Source of the DNA: an uncultured Coriobacteriaceae bacterium
GTDB taxonomy: Bacteria; Actinomycetota; Coriobacteriia; Coriobacteriales; QAMH01
Direction: 5' to 3'
Assembly (NCBI GenBank): GCA_902783925.1
Contig: CACZSV010000210.1
Location: 1 to 6,037, forward strand
Length of the DNA stretch: 6,037 nucleotides
Under the pieces are notes generated by a model. It ran no database searches. It saw nothing but the letters and a program-made list of their open reading frames with translations, and was not told the origin of the DNA. Below are positions 1-5,228 of this stretch, piece by piece; the stretch's first letter is position 1, and the number at the start of each line of letters is the position of its first letter. The position numbers and the translations under genes are program-made.

Positions 1-41
1 AACAGCTCTATGGCCCTTCTCTTCTGCTCGATTGTGTACAT
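1..41 (-). CDS. 5' fragment of probable IS3-type transposase OrfA (runs off window)
   Basis: Only the first 13 codons lie in the window, read leftward from an ATG at 41-39. They encode MYTIEQKRRAIEL, which resembles the start of the helix-turn-helix OrfA proteins of IS3-family elements; that match is from memory, not a search. The start at 41 is preferred because AGGAGA lies about 6 nt upstream on the minus strand. An in-frame ATG at 101 would add 20 residues rich in Lys, Arg and Trp (beginning MMLEKGLRWKSW), but it has only a distant AGGA. OrfA binds the element ends and is normally completed by an OrfB integrase domain through frameshifting; neither can be seen here. The promoter, operator-like dyad and repeats at 141-313 fit the upstream end of such an element. 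It could instead be another small HTH protein. Confidence 0.45.
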   Translation of the reverse strand, partial: MYTIEQKRRAIEL

Positions 42-169
42 GTGGTTTCTCCTGTCTCTTTTGGTCCAGGATTTCCACCGCAGCCCCTTTTCTAGCATCA
101 TGAATAGATTTTTCCTGCATTTATTATTTTTCCATATAAATTTGTGAGACGTTTTTTCATGAAGCGGCC

Positions 170-189
170 TTGTATACTTCTCTATACAA
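170..189. promoter_or_regulatory. Operator-like palindrome TTGTATA-N6-TATACAA
   Basis: The arms are perfect 7-bp inverted repeats around CTTCTC. The palindrome lies across the -10 and spacer of the leftward promoter, where a bound dimer would block RNA polymerase. The binding protein is not in the window. A cruciform or RNA hairpin role is the alternative. Confidence 0.35.
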
Positions 190-200
190 CTGCAGGTCAA
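171..200 (-). promoter_or_regulatory. Predicted sigma-70 promoter of the left-edge transposase-like gene
   Basis: On the minus strand TTGACC (195-200) is followed after 18 bp by TATACA (171-176). The -35 matches the consensus at 5 of 6 positions and the -10 at 4 of 6. Transcription would start near 164 and give a leader of 60 to 120 nt before the possible starts at 101 or 41. A 20-bp dyad (170-189) covers the -10 box and most of the spacer. Confidence 0.4.
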
Positions 201-236
201 GGCCTCACAAAACGAATGCGCTCTCCGCCCCGTGCT

Positions 237-313
237 GTATTGGCACCTTTTTTTGCACCGTTTGACCTGCGGGTTTAAAAGTGCCAATACGCCACCGGTG
301 GCATATCGGCACA
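237..313. mobile_element. Putative insertion-sequence end with GTGCCRATA repeats
   Basis: The 9-mer GTGCCRATA occurs three times: minus strand 312-304 (R=G), plus strand 281-289 (R=A) and minus strand 246-238 (R=A). The first two form a quasi-palindrome at 281-312 with 14 of 16 paired positions; the two mismatches are A/C on plus and G/T on minus. GTATTGGCAC (237-246) and GTGCCAATAC (281-290) are a perfect 10-bp inverted pair. Reading leftward, the element would begin TGTGCC at 313, fitting the TG terminus usual for IS3-family elements. The exact boundary and target duplication cannot be fixed, because the other end is outside the window. Confidence 0.4.
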
Positions 314-477
314 TTTTGAATCATTTTCCAGAAGGTCTTCTGGGTCGAGCCCGCCTCGGAAACCCCCTTAGAGAGGCTTAGAATGCTTCATCTTTTTGAG
401 AGACAATAGTGTTCACATGCGCATCCGTCTTTTTATGAACCTGCAAGGGTGAATAAGCCCGCAAGCAATCTCGCGCA

Positions 478-506
478 TTTTTCTCCCGCGCTCATAAGGA
501 TATAAT
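478..506 (+). promoter_or_regulatory. Predicted promoter of the MFS transporter gene
   Basis: A perfect TATAAT at 501-506 lies 30 nt before the GTG start. At 17-bp spacing the -35 position reads TTTTTC (478-483), only 3 of 6 consensus matches, so the promoter is either weak or activator-dependent. The -10 is the main evidence. Confidence 0.45.
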
Positions 507-536
507 TCCCTTCGCTTACGAAATGAAAGGACACCT

Positions 537-1799
537 GTGCCGAATAAGGAAATGGCTCATACAAAGCCCCGCCTTTGGACAGCTGACTTCTCGTTGACAC
601 TTGGAATTGCACTTTTTGCCTTTATGGCATGCCAGGCGCTCAACAATGGCACGCCGCTCTACATTGCAAATGTCGGCGGAAACACGGGATATGCAGGCTC
701 TCTCATTCTTGTGTTCTCAGCATGCGCTGCTATTGCCCGGCTTGCATCCGGGCACGTTATCGACAACATGGGACGCAGGCGCGTCATGGTCTTCGGCGCC
801 GCCTTCATGCTCGCCGGCACCGTCCTTGCAATCCCTTTCCCTGGGCTCATCCCGCAGATTCCCTTTCGCGCAATGCAAGGCTTTGGCTTTGCCTGTGTAA
901 CAACCGCAAGCTCGACCGCCGCCGCCGATGTGCTTCCTCACGAACGTCTTGGCGAGGGCATAGGCTATTACACGCTCGGGCAATCGCTTGGTATGGCCGT
1001 TGGCCCCGCTTTTGGCATTTTTCTCTGCTCGCTCGTATTTCCCGAAAGTCTATTCGCTGGAGCGGCAGGAGTTTGCGCCGTTCTGACCATCCTCGTTTCC
1101 TGCTGCAATTACGAGAAGCATCCCGAGAGGCTTCCCAAGACATCGGAATACCGCCTCCTTGCGGCGCGCAGACAGCGAGCAGCCAGCGAAGGCGAGCCTG
1201 CATCTCAGACACAAGAAGGCACTGAAACAAAAAAGTACCCGCTCCTATCCAACTTCATTGAGAAGCGTGCTTTTGTCGGAGCGATTCCGATGCTCATCAT
1301 CTGCCTTGGCTTCGCAATTCCCACCAGCTACACAGCTCTCTACGCCGAGCAGCTCGGGTTCCCCAATGCGGGGCTCTTCTTTCTCATCGGAGCAATCGCG
1401 ATGACTCTCACACGTTTTCTCGGCGGGCGCCTGCTCGACATCGTTCCGCCTCGAGCGCTCTTCTTCACGACGGTTGCATGCGGTATTGTCATGTTCTTGA
1501 TGATGGCATTCGCCCAGAATGAATACTGGCTCTATGCGAGCGGTGTGTTTTTCGGTATTTCGATGGGCTTTTCTTTTCCGCTGCTCAGTTCGATGTCGGT
1601 AAAGAACACGCCTCCCGAGCGGTGGGGCGCGGCCAATGCCATGTTCTATCTCGCAAACGACTTGGGGGTCGGCATTGGCGCTTTTGCATGGGGACTCGTT
1701 GCAGACGCCGCTGGATTCTTCCCCGTTTTAGTGGGCGGCGCGGCGATGCATCTGCTCTCGTTTATCGTTGCGCTCTCCCTCTTTCCGCGCGGCAAATAG
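537..1799 (+). CDS. MFS transporter, 12 transmembrane helices
   Basis: This encodes a 420-residue polytopic inner-membrane carrier of the major facilitator superfamily, probably a proton-coupled exporter; the substrate cannot be told. The loop 2-3 signature GHVIDNMGRRR (residues 72-82) is the MFS motif A, and a weaker copy, GGRLLDIVPPR, sits in the matching loop of the second half. The sequence FRAMQGFGFA (110-119) fits the helix-4 motif B. Residues about 191-245 form a hydrophilic, charged loop between the two six-helix halves. The GTG at 537 is preferred because AAAGGA (526-531) is 5 nt upstream; an in-frame ATG at 552 has AAGGA only 1 nt away. The gene stands alone, convergent to the ArsS operon. 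It looks full length. A drug/metabolite exporter or a siderophore-type permease are both possible. Confidence 0.9.
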   Translation: MPNKEMAHTKPRLWTADFSLTLGIALFAFMACQALNNGTPLYIANVGGNTGYAGSLILVFSACAAIARLASGHVIDNMGRRRVMVFGAAFMLAGTVLAIPFPGLIPQIPFRAMQGFGFACVTTASSTAAADVLPHERLGEGIGYYTLGQSLGMAVGPAFGIFLCSLVFPESLFAGAAGVCAVLTILVSCCNYEKHPERLPKTSEYRLLAARRQRAASEGEPASQTQEGTETKKYPLLSNFIEKRAFVGAIPMLIICLGFAIPTSYTALYAEQLGFPNAGLFFLIGAIAMTLTRFLGGRLLDIVPPRALFFTTVACGIVMFLMMAFAQNEYWLYASGVFFGISMGFSFPLLSSMSVKNTPPERWGAANAMFYLANDLGVGIGAFAWGLVADAAGFFPVLVGGAAMHLLSFIVALSLFPRGK

Positions 1800-1841
1800 C
1801 GAAGCTCGAATCGGGCACGAGGTGAATGTCCGCAGCAGAGC

Positions 1842-1884
1842 AAATCGCACTGCCGAATTGCCCTCAACGTGTAGTGTGATTTTT
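1842..1884 (+). terminator. Probable Rho-independent terminator of the MFS gene
   Basis: AAATCGCACT (1842-1851) pairs with AGTGTGATTT (1873-1882) in a 10-bp stem whose only non-Watson-Crick pair is a G-U wobble in the plus-strand RNA. A run of five T ends it (1880-1884), partly inside the stem. It lies 42 nt after the MFS stop. The 21-nt loop is large, which lowers confidence. Confidence 0.5.
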
Positions 1885-1971
1885 CAGACTGGGCCAGTTT
1901 GCGTCTATGACAAAACTTAATAATGCTCGAAATAGAAGAAATAACGTGCTGGGATGCAAAGTGGTCGATCA

Positions 1972-2039
1972 ACATTGCATGTAGGGACGCTTCAAGGAGC
2001 GCCCCTATCTAATGCCCGTATCCCTGGACCATGCAATGT
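1972..2039. repeat. 68-bp nested inverted repeat between convergent genes
   Basis: Outer arms ACATTGCATG (1972-1981) and CATGCAATGT (2030-2039) are perfect 10-bp inverted repeats. Directly inside the left arm is a second hairpin: TAGGGACGCT (1982-1991), 6-nt loop, AGCGCCCCTA (1998-2007). Its one mismatch is A/C on plus but G-U in minus-strand RNA, so the minus transcript pairs all 10 positions. This lies about 35 to 100 nt after the arsS stop, so it may form the 3' end of that mRNA. No U-tract follows on either strand. Confidence 0.5.
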
Positions 2040-2073
2040 CAATTCTGGATGAGCCTAAATCGAGTTCTGAAGC

Positions 2074-3042
2074 CTATGCCGTCTCGCCGCCGCAACTCGA
2101 GCCGGCGCCCGCGGTGCATCCATAGCAATGGTTCGCAAAGACAACTTCCCTAACCTTGGCACCATCTCGGGCTAGATCGAATATAGTGAGCTCTGGCCTT
2201 ATCTTGAGCCCGAGCGCCTGATTGAAATCGCAGTCGTACAGCGCGCCCTGATAATCGACGCTCAGCTGATCTCTGCACATCATGCCCTCAAGCGTACCCG
2301 GGTTAAACGCCGCAATCAGTCTATCAAGATATTTGCCCAGCTTATCCTTGGCATTCAACGCCTCGGCAAAACGCCCGCTCGGGTTATTCGCGATGCACAC
2401 GAGACTATCGAAATGTACCCCAAAGTCAGCTTCGAGCCTGCGTTTGTATTCGAGCTCCATCGACGCCTGAGCAGGCGGCATTGTCGCGCCGCTCGGGTTA
2501 AACACGAGCACGATAGTGTGCTTGCCTGTACCAAAGCCTTGTTCGTTAAGGAGTCTGAGCCCCTCGATACTTGCATCGAAGGTGCCCCTGCCGCGAATTT
2601 TGTCGACATTGCGCGCGCTGTAATACGGCAACGACGCATACAGCGTCACCCCGAGCTCGTCATATAGAGCAGCAAAATGCGCATACGCCGGGTCTGCCAG
2701 GATACAGAGATTTGTGCGCACAATGAGACTAACGCCCTGCTTGTGTGCCTCGCGCAAGAACCATTCGAGCTCGGGATGCATTTCTGGTGCACCGCCAGTT
2801 ACATCCATCGACGTAAAACCAACGGTTTTGTATGCGTCCAAGCAGGCCTGCATGACCTCATGGCTCATCACTTCCGTGCGGTTTGGCCCGCATTGCAAAT
2901 GGCAATGCCTGCATGCGATATTGCATTTATATCCAACGTTCACTTGCAAGGTATGCAGTTGGGAGTTCGTGATTCTGAACTCGGCAGGCACGAGTTCCTC
3001 GAATGAATCACGAGCGTCCATTACCTCTTGAACAGTGGCCAT
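2074..3042 (-). CDS. arsS: ArsS-type radical SAM protein (arsenosugar biosynthesis family)
   Basis: This is a 322-residue cytosolic radical SAM enzyme. CNIACRHC (residues 40-47) supplies the CxxxCxxC cysteines for the 4Fe-4S cluster that binds S-adenosylmethionine, and MDVTGGAPEMHP is the family's GGE-like segment. The C-terminal half has MCRDQLSVDYQGALYDCDFN and ends in HCYGCTAGAGSSCGG, which is the cysteine-rich signature of the ArsS/DUF3641 family. ArsS is known to be linked to adding a ribosyl-derived group to methylated arsenic, but here this is transferred by family. Position 51 is a Cys (CHLQCGPNRTE) where I recall Ala or another residue in relatives. No in-frame TGA suggests selenocysteine. 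ATG 3042 is chosen because AAGGGGAG (3047-3054) is 4 nt upstream; a TTG at 3072 would add 10 residues. It follows the peroxidase-like gene by 51 nt in one operon. Confidence 0.85.
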   Translation of the reverse strand: MATVQEVMDARDSFEELVPAEFRITNSQLHTLQVNVGYKCNIACRHCHLQCGPNRTEVMSHEVMQACLDAYKTVGFTSMDVTGGAPEMHPELEWFLREAHKQGVSLIVRTNLCILADPAYAHFAALYDELGVTLYASLPYYSARNVDKIRGRGTFDASIEGLRLLNEQGFGTGKHTIVLVFNPSGATMPPAQASMELEYKRRLEADFGVHFDSLVCIANNPSGRFAEALNAKDKLGKYLDRLIAAFNPGTLEGMMCRDQLSVDYQGALYDCDFNQALGLKIRPELTIFDLARDGAKVREVVFANHCYGCTAGAGSSCGGETA

Positions 3043-3093
3043 ACAGCTCCCCTTCCACAGTTGCGGGCGCAAGGCCGTCCGAAAATGCTGCGC

Positions 3094-3432
3094 CTACAGT
3101 TCCTGGTCTTCTATCACGTTGAGCGCTTGCACGCCATGGGCAAGAGCTGCGCCGCCGCGGATGGCATTCGTCACATGGAAGGCTTCGAAAATCTGATCCT
3201 CGTCGCAACCTTGCTGCAGGCACGAGTTCGTGTATGCATCGATGCAGTACGGGCATTGCACGGCGGCCGCAACAGCAAGCGCGATAAGCGATTTCTCACG
3301 TTTGGTCAAAGCGCCGTCTTCGAACACAGAGCCGTAATATGCCATATATTTGTCCCACAAATCGCTTGCAGCACGACCAACTCCATCTCCGGAGAAATTC
3401 GCAAGATCAGCTGGATTGTAATACGTTTCCAT
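3094..3432 (-). CDS. AhpD/CMD-family peroxidase-like protein of the arsenosugar pair
   Basis: This 112-residue protein belongs to the carboxymuconolactone decarboxylase/AhpD-like fold, an all-helical, usually multimeric domain. The redox motif is CPYC at residues 60-63, within AVQCPYCIDAYT, preceded by the helix REKSLIALAVAAA; a His (H86) lies downstream in EAFHVTNAIRGGAAL. The start METYYNP and the whole length match the small 'arsenosugar biosynthesis-associated peroxidase-like' proteins that travel with ArsS. Members of this fold act as thiol-disulfide or alkylhydroperoxidase enzymes; the reaction here is unproven. The ATG at 3432 has AAAGGA (3440-3445) 7 nt upstream. It is the first gene of the operon, transcribed from the promoter at 3476-3504. 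Nothing seems truncated. Confidence 0.85.
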   Translation of the reverse strand: METYYNPADLANFSGDGVGRAASDLWDKYMAYYGSVFEDGALTKREKSLIALAVAAAVQCPYCIDAYTNSCLQQGCDEDQIFEAFHVTNAIRGGAALAHGVQALNVIEDQEL

Positions 3433-3475
3433 AATCGAGTCCTTTCAGAGAAAAATGGGTTTAAGCGCTGGTGAA

Positions 3476-3504
3476 ATTATATGATGGTATCCAATAGCAG
3501 ACAA
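3476..3504 (-). promoter_or_regulatory. Predicted promoter of the peroxidase-like/arsS operon
   Basis: On the minus strand TTGTCT (3499-3504) precedes a perfect TATAAT (3476-3481) with the ideal 17-bp spacer. Transcription would start near 3469, giving a leader of about 37 nt that contains the AAAGGA ribosome-binding site. The spacer contains TTGGATACCA; the 7-mer GATACCA recurs 82 bp upstream (3567-3573). A second, weaker promoter-like pair, ATTGAC-N16-TACAAT, lies further upstream at about 3553-3580. Confidence 0.55.
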
Positions 3505-3627
3505 TAAGAAATAGTTTAAAAAATGTGGCGATTGGTCTTGAACTGCTAATAGATTGTATCTTATACTGGTATCAGTCAATGACTTCCTAGAACTTGCTTC
3601 GTGGACCCCCAAAATAAGCGAAGCGTA

Positions 3628-3670
3628 TAGGGGCGGAAAGGTGCTTTAGGCCAGCACATTTCCGCCCTTA
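3628..3670 (+). repeat. Long imperfect hairpin, 18-position stem
   Basis: GGGCGGAAA (3631-3639) pairs with TTTCCGCCC (3659-3667) and GTGCT (3641-3645) with AGCAC (3653-3657) around a 7-nt loop; one G/A mismatch separates the two stems. Outward, T-A and A-T pairs and a plus-strand G-U pair (3630 with 3668) extend it. The G-U favours a plus-strand RNA. No good U-tract follows (TTACTACTG on plus), so a terminator role is uncertain. It separates the 89-bp repeats from the ArsS promoter. Confidence 0.5.
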
Positions 3671-3708
3671 CTACTGTCTTGTGTTCCGAACGCGAGTATA
3701 GGGTTAAA

Positions 3709-3797
3709 GGACAAAACGCGTTGGTAATTATGTCCGTCTCCCCAGTTCAATCCCTGTAAATACCCCTGTCTAGTTGAGCGCCTCCAACTAGAAGGGT
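3709..3797 (+). repeat. 89-bp repeat unit 1
   Basis: The unit opens with GGACAAAACGCGTTGGTA, contains CAGTTCAA, and ends in TCTAGTTG followed by a hairpin: CTAGTTG (3770-3776), 8-nt loop, CAACTAG (3785-3791). Its first 68 positions align without gaps to the unit starting at 3798, with 50 identities (about 74%). The conserved blocks are at the ends, and the middle (from about 3727 to 3740) is free to vary. The orientation is arbitrary. Confidence 0.6.
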
Positions 3798-3885
3798 GGA
3801 CAAAACGTGTTGGTACATCAAGACGTCGTCGCAGTTCAAGCCTTATAAAAATGCCAGTCTAGTTGCCCGTGATGCAACCGGGTGG
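3798..3885 (+). repeat. 89-bp repeat unit 2
   Basis: This second copy opens with GGACAAAACGTGTTGGTA, keeps CAGTTCAA and TCTAGTTG at the same offsets as unit 1, and again closes with a hairpin. The hairpin here is GTTGC (3862-3866), 7-nt loop, GCAAC (3874-3878). The stem position is kept although its flanking bases and loop differ. Both units run into GGGTGG. A third copy beyond 3886 is not recognisable. On the minus strand both units carry a TGA at the same place. Confidence 0.6.
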
Positions 3886-4078
3886 AACGAGCGACGAATG
3901 GGCAGACAGGAGTTGTGAACGACTCGGCGTAAGCGAGGCGGCCCTCTGAAGTGAGCTCGGAGGGGCAGCCCCACATCGTCACCCCACCCCCGCAGCAGAA
4001 GAAGACCCCAGTGACGCTTAATATGTCAGTTCTGATTGGGTTATGGAGGAGAAAGGATCCTACAGTCCCTGATTCAAC

Positions 4079-4114
4079 AGCGAGGGTCCGAGGCAGCTGC
4101 CTCGGACCCTCGCT
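4079..4114. terminator. Perfect 36-bp palindrome 3' of cysK, possible terminator
   Basis: The two 18-bp halves (4079-4096 and 4097-4114) are exact reverse complements, centred on CAGCTG, with arms AGCGAGGGTCCGAGGCAG. It begins 36 nt past the cysK stop, where a 3' hairpin is expected. The minus-strand tail after it is GTTGAATC, with no U-run, so it would be an atypical intrinsic terminator or an mRNA-stabilising hairpin. A dimer-binding site is the other reading. Confidence 0.5.
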
Positions 4115-4150
4115 TCCACCGCGCATGGAGATCAGAATGCTTCGTTTTGA

Positions 4151-5113
4151 CTATTCGTCGACCTTGGGAAAGAGGGCGGTGGAAAGGTAACGCTCGCCAG
4201 TGTCTGGGAGGATGGCGACAATCTTCTTGCCGGCGTTTTCGGGACGTGCAGCAAGCACTCGAGCAGCAGCCAGCGCAGCGCCAGACGAGATGCCCGTGTT
4301 CACGCCTTCAGTGCGCGCCAGCTCCTGCGAGGTTGCAATGGCGTCATCGGTGGCAATAGAGATTACCTCGTCGATAACATCGGCGTCATAGTTCTTGGCG
4401 ACGAAGCCAGGGATGATGCCCTGAATGCCGTGCTTCCCAGGCTGGCCGCCGTCGAGGATGGGGGACTCGGTGGGCTGGACGGCGACAAACTTGAGTCCAT
4501 CTTTGCGCGGCTTCAGCGCGCGACCGATGCCGCTGATGGTACCGCCAGTGCCAACGCCGCCGACGACAATGTCGACCTGACCAGCTGTGTCTCGCCAGAT
4601 TTCCTCTGCCGTGGTCGCTGCATGGATTGCGGGGTTCGCCGGATTCTCGAATTGCTGCGGAATGAAGGAGTTAGGCGTTGCGGCATGAATCTCTTCGGCC
4701 TTGGCAATGGAGCCCTTGATGCCATCGGCTGCCGGCGTAAGAACGAGCTCGGCACCGTATTGACGGATAAGCGCGCGGCGCTCGATCGAGAGATTATCGG
4801 GCAAAACGATAATAACCTTATAGCCAAGCGCTGCGCCATATGCAGCCAGGGCGATTCCGGTATTACCAGACGTCGGCTCGATGATGGTGCCGCCCGGCTT
4901 GAGAATGCCGTCCTTTTCTGCCTGGGCGATGAGCGAATAACCAATGCGGTCCTTAACTGAGCCAGCCGGGTTACGATATTCGAGCTTGGCCAGAATGGTA
5001 CCGGCAAGATCGTTCTTCTCCGCGAATCGATTGAGCTGCAAAAGCGGCGTATTGCCAATGAGCTCAATGACGTTTTGCGCGATATTGGTGTCGAGTACCT
5101 TTGGTTGTGTCAT
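4151..5113 (-). CDS. cysK: Cysteine synthase (O-acetylserine sulfhydrylase)
   Basis: This 320-residue cytosolic PLP enzyme makes L-cysteine from O-acetyl-L-serine and sulfide, the last step of sulfur assimilation. The PLP lysine is K54 in NPAGSVKDR. The substrate loop TSGNTG is at 81-86, the PLP phosphate loop GVGTGGT at about 186-192, SSG near 276-278, and PDTGERY at about 303-309. Length and motifs are complete for the CysK family; NTPLLQLNR and LPDNLSIERR are also typical. CysM or cystathionine beta-synthase-like paralogues share most motifs, but there is no CBS domain and the size fits CysK. The ATG at 5113 has AAAGGA (5122-5127) 8 nt upstream. No cysE or sulfate-reduction gene is in the window. 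It is probably a single-gene unit, regulated through the dyad in its promoter. Confidence 0.95.
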   Translation of the reverse strand: MTQPKVLDTNIAQNVIELIGNTPLLQLNRFAEKNDLAGTILAKLEYRNPAGSVKDRIGYSLIAQAEKDGILKPGGTIIEPTSGNTGIALAAYGAALGYKVIIVLPDNLSIERRALIRQYGAELVLTPAADGIKGSIAKAEEIHAATPNSFIPQQFENPANPAIHAATTAEEIWRDTAGQVDIVVGGVGTGGTISGIGRALKPRKDGLKFVAVQPTESPILDGGQPGKHGIQGIIPGFVAKNYDADVIDEVISIATDDAIATSQELARTEGVNTGISSGAALAAARVLAARPENAGKKIVAILPDTGERYLSTALFPKVDE

Positions 5114-5160
5114 GGTCTATTTCCTTTCCAAATGGATGTAATGGGCTGCGACAGGCACGT

Positions 5161-5189
5161 ATTCTAAACCTAGCGAATTACTAGGAAAA
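5161..5189 (-). promoter_or_regulatory. Predicted cysK promoter with dyad operator
   Basis: On the minus strand TAGAAT (5161-5166) lies 17 bp after TTTTCC (5184-5189). The -10 is good and the -35 poor. Between them is the perfect dyad CCTAG-N7-CTAGG (5169-5185), well placed for a repressor or for a spacer-binding activator. Cysteine genes in several Gram-positive groups are controlled by Rrf2-family regulators (CymR type) with dyads in this place; that assignment is only an inference. A transcript would have a leader of about 40 nt. Confidence 0.4.
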
Positions 5190-5210
5190 GATAAAACGTT
5201 ATACACGTCT

Positions 5211-5228
5211 CCTATATATAGCTATAGG
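5211..5228. repeat. AT-rich dyad CCTATA-N6-TATAGG
   Basis: The arms are exact 6-bp inverted repeats around TATAGC. It lies between the lipoprotein stop (5272) and the cysK promoter, about 43 nt past the stop. It could be a regulator site or a weak hairpin after the lipoprotein gene. No T-run follows on the minus strand. Confidence 0.3.

Larger units (their letters stand above)
141..270. repeat. Cluster of nested inverted repeats upstream of the transposase-like gene
   Basis: Perfect inverted pairs seen by eye: TTTGTGAG (141-148) with CTCACAAA (204-211); GGCCTTG (166-172) with CAAGGCC (198-204); TTGTATA (170-176) with TATACAA (183-189); and GCAGGTCAA (192-200) with TTGACCTGC (262-270). The first three are nested around one axis. 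The fourth competes with the second because they share 198-200. The pattern suggests either a folded leader/control element or several protein-binding sites in an insertion-sequence end. Confidence 0.5.
42..536. other. Gene-free stretch between the left-edge transposase and the MFS gene
   Basis: I see no convincing gene in these 495 bases. The left part (42-313) carries the promoter, dyads and GTGCCRATA repeats described separately. The right part (314-500) is plainer. It holds a 16-bp hairpin at 328-343 (CCAGAAG-GT-CTTCTGG) without a T-run on either side, and a TTAGA-GAGGC-TTAGA short direct repeat near 369-383. The MFS promoter lies at the right end. Confidence 0.6.
3433..4150. other. Gene-free region between cysK and the ArsS operon
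   Basis: No reading frame here has a ribosome-binding site and a family-like product. A 96-codon minus-strand frame (4126-3836) crosses the perfect palindrome and ends inside repeat unit 2, so I treat it as fortuitous. Listed separately are the operon promoter, the hairpin at 3628-3670, the two repeat units and the palindrome at 4079-4114. The stretch 3886-4078 holds short GC-rich inversions such as GGGGCAGCCCC (about 3963-3973) and nothing else I can name. Confidence 0.55.

Noticed and set aside
601..1404. Several 60-200 codon ORFs overlapping the MFS gene on both strands
   Set aside because: They are other-frame readings of a real gene; Arg/Cys/Ser-rich products with no motifs.
2074..2110. 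Selenocysteine at the C-terminal cysteine motif of ArsS
   Set aside because: The codons there are ordinary Cys codons and the frame ends in TAG; no in-frame TGA is present.
3744..3753. tRNA T-loop-like GTTCAATCC (and GTTCAAGCC at 3834-3842)
   Set aside because: The loop consensus fits, but the flanking bases cannot form the 5-bp T stem, and no acceptor or anticodon arms are found.
3709..3885. CRISPR array
   Set aside because: Only two units, 74% alike over their whole length, without exact repeats separated by unique spacers, and no cas gene in the window.
3836..4126. 96-codon minus-strand ORF between cysK and the ArsS operon
   Set aside because: No ribosome-binding site, includes half of the perfect palindrome region and ends within the diverged repeat unit. 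The composition (many Cys, Gly and Ser, no hydrophobic pattern) does not look like a folded protein.
4430..5067. Long ORFs antisense or out of frame within cysK (plus 4430-4960, minus 4513-5067)
   Set aside because: They overlap fully the clearly conserved CysK frame, and their translations show no family features.
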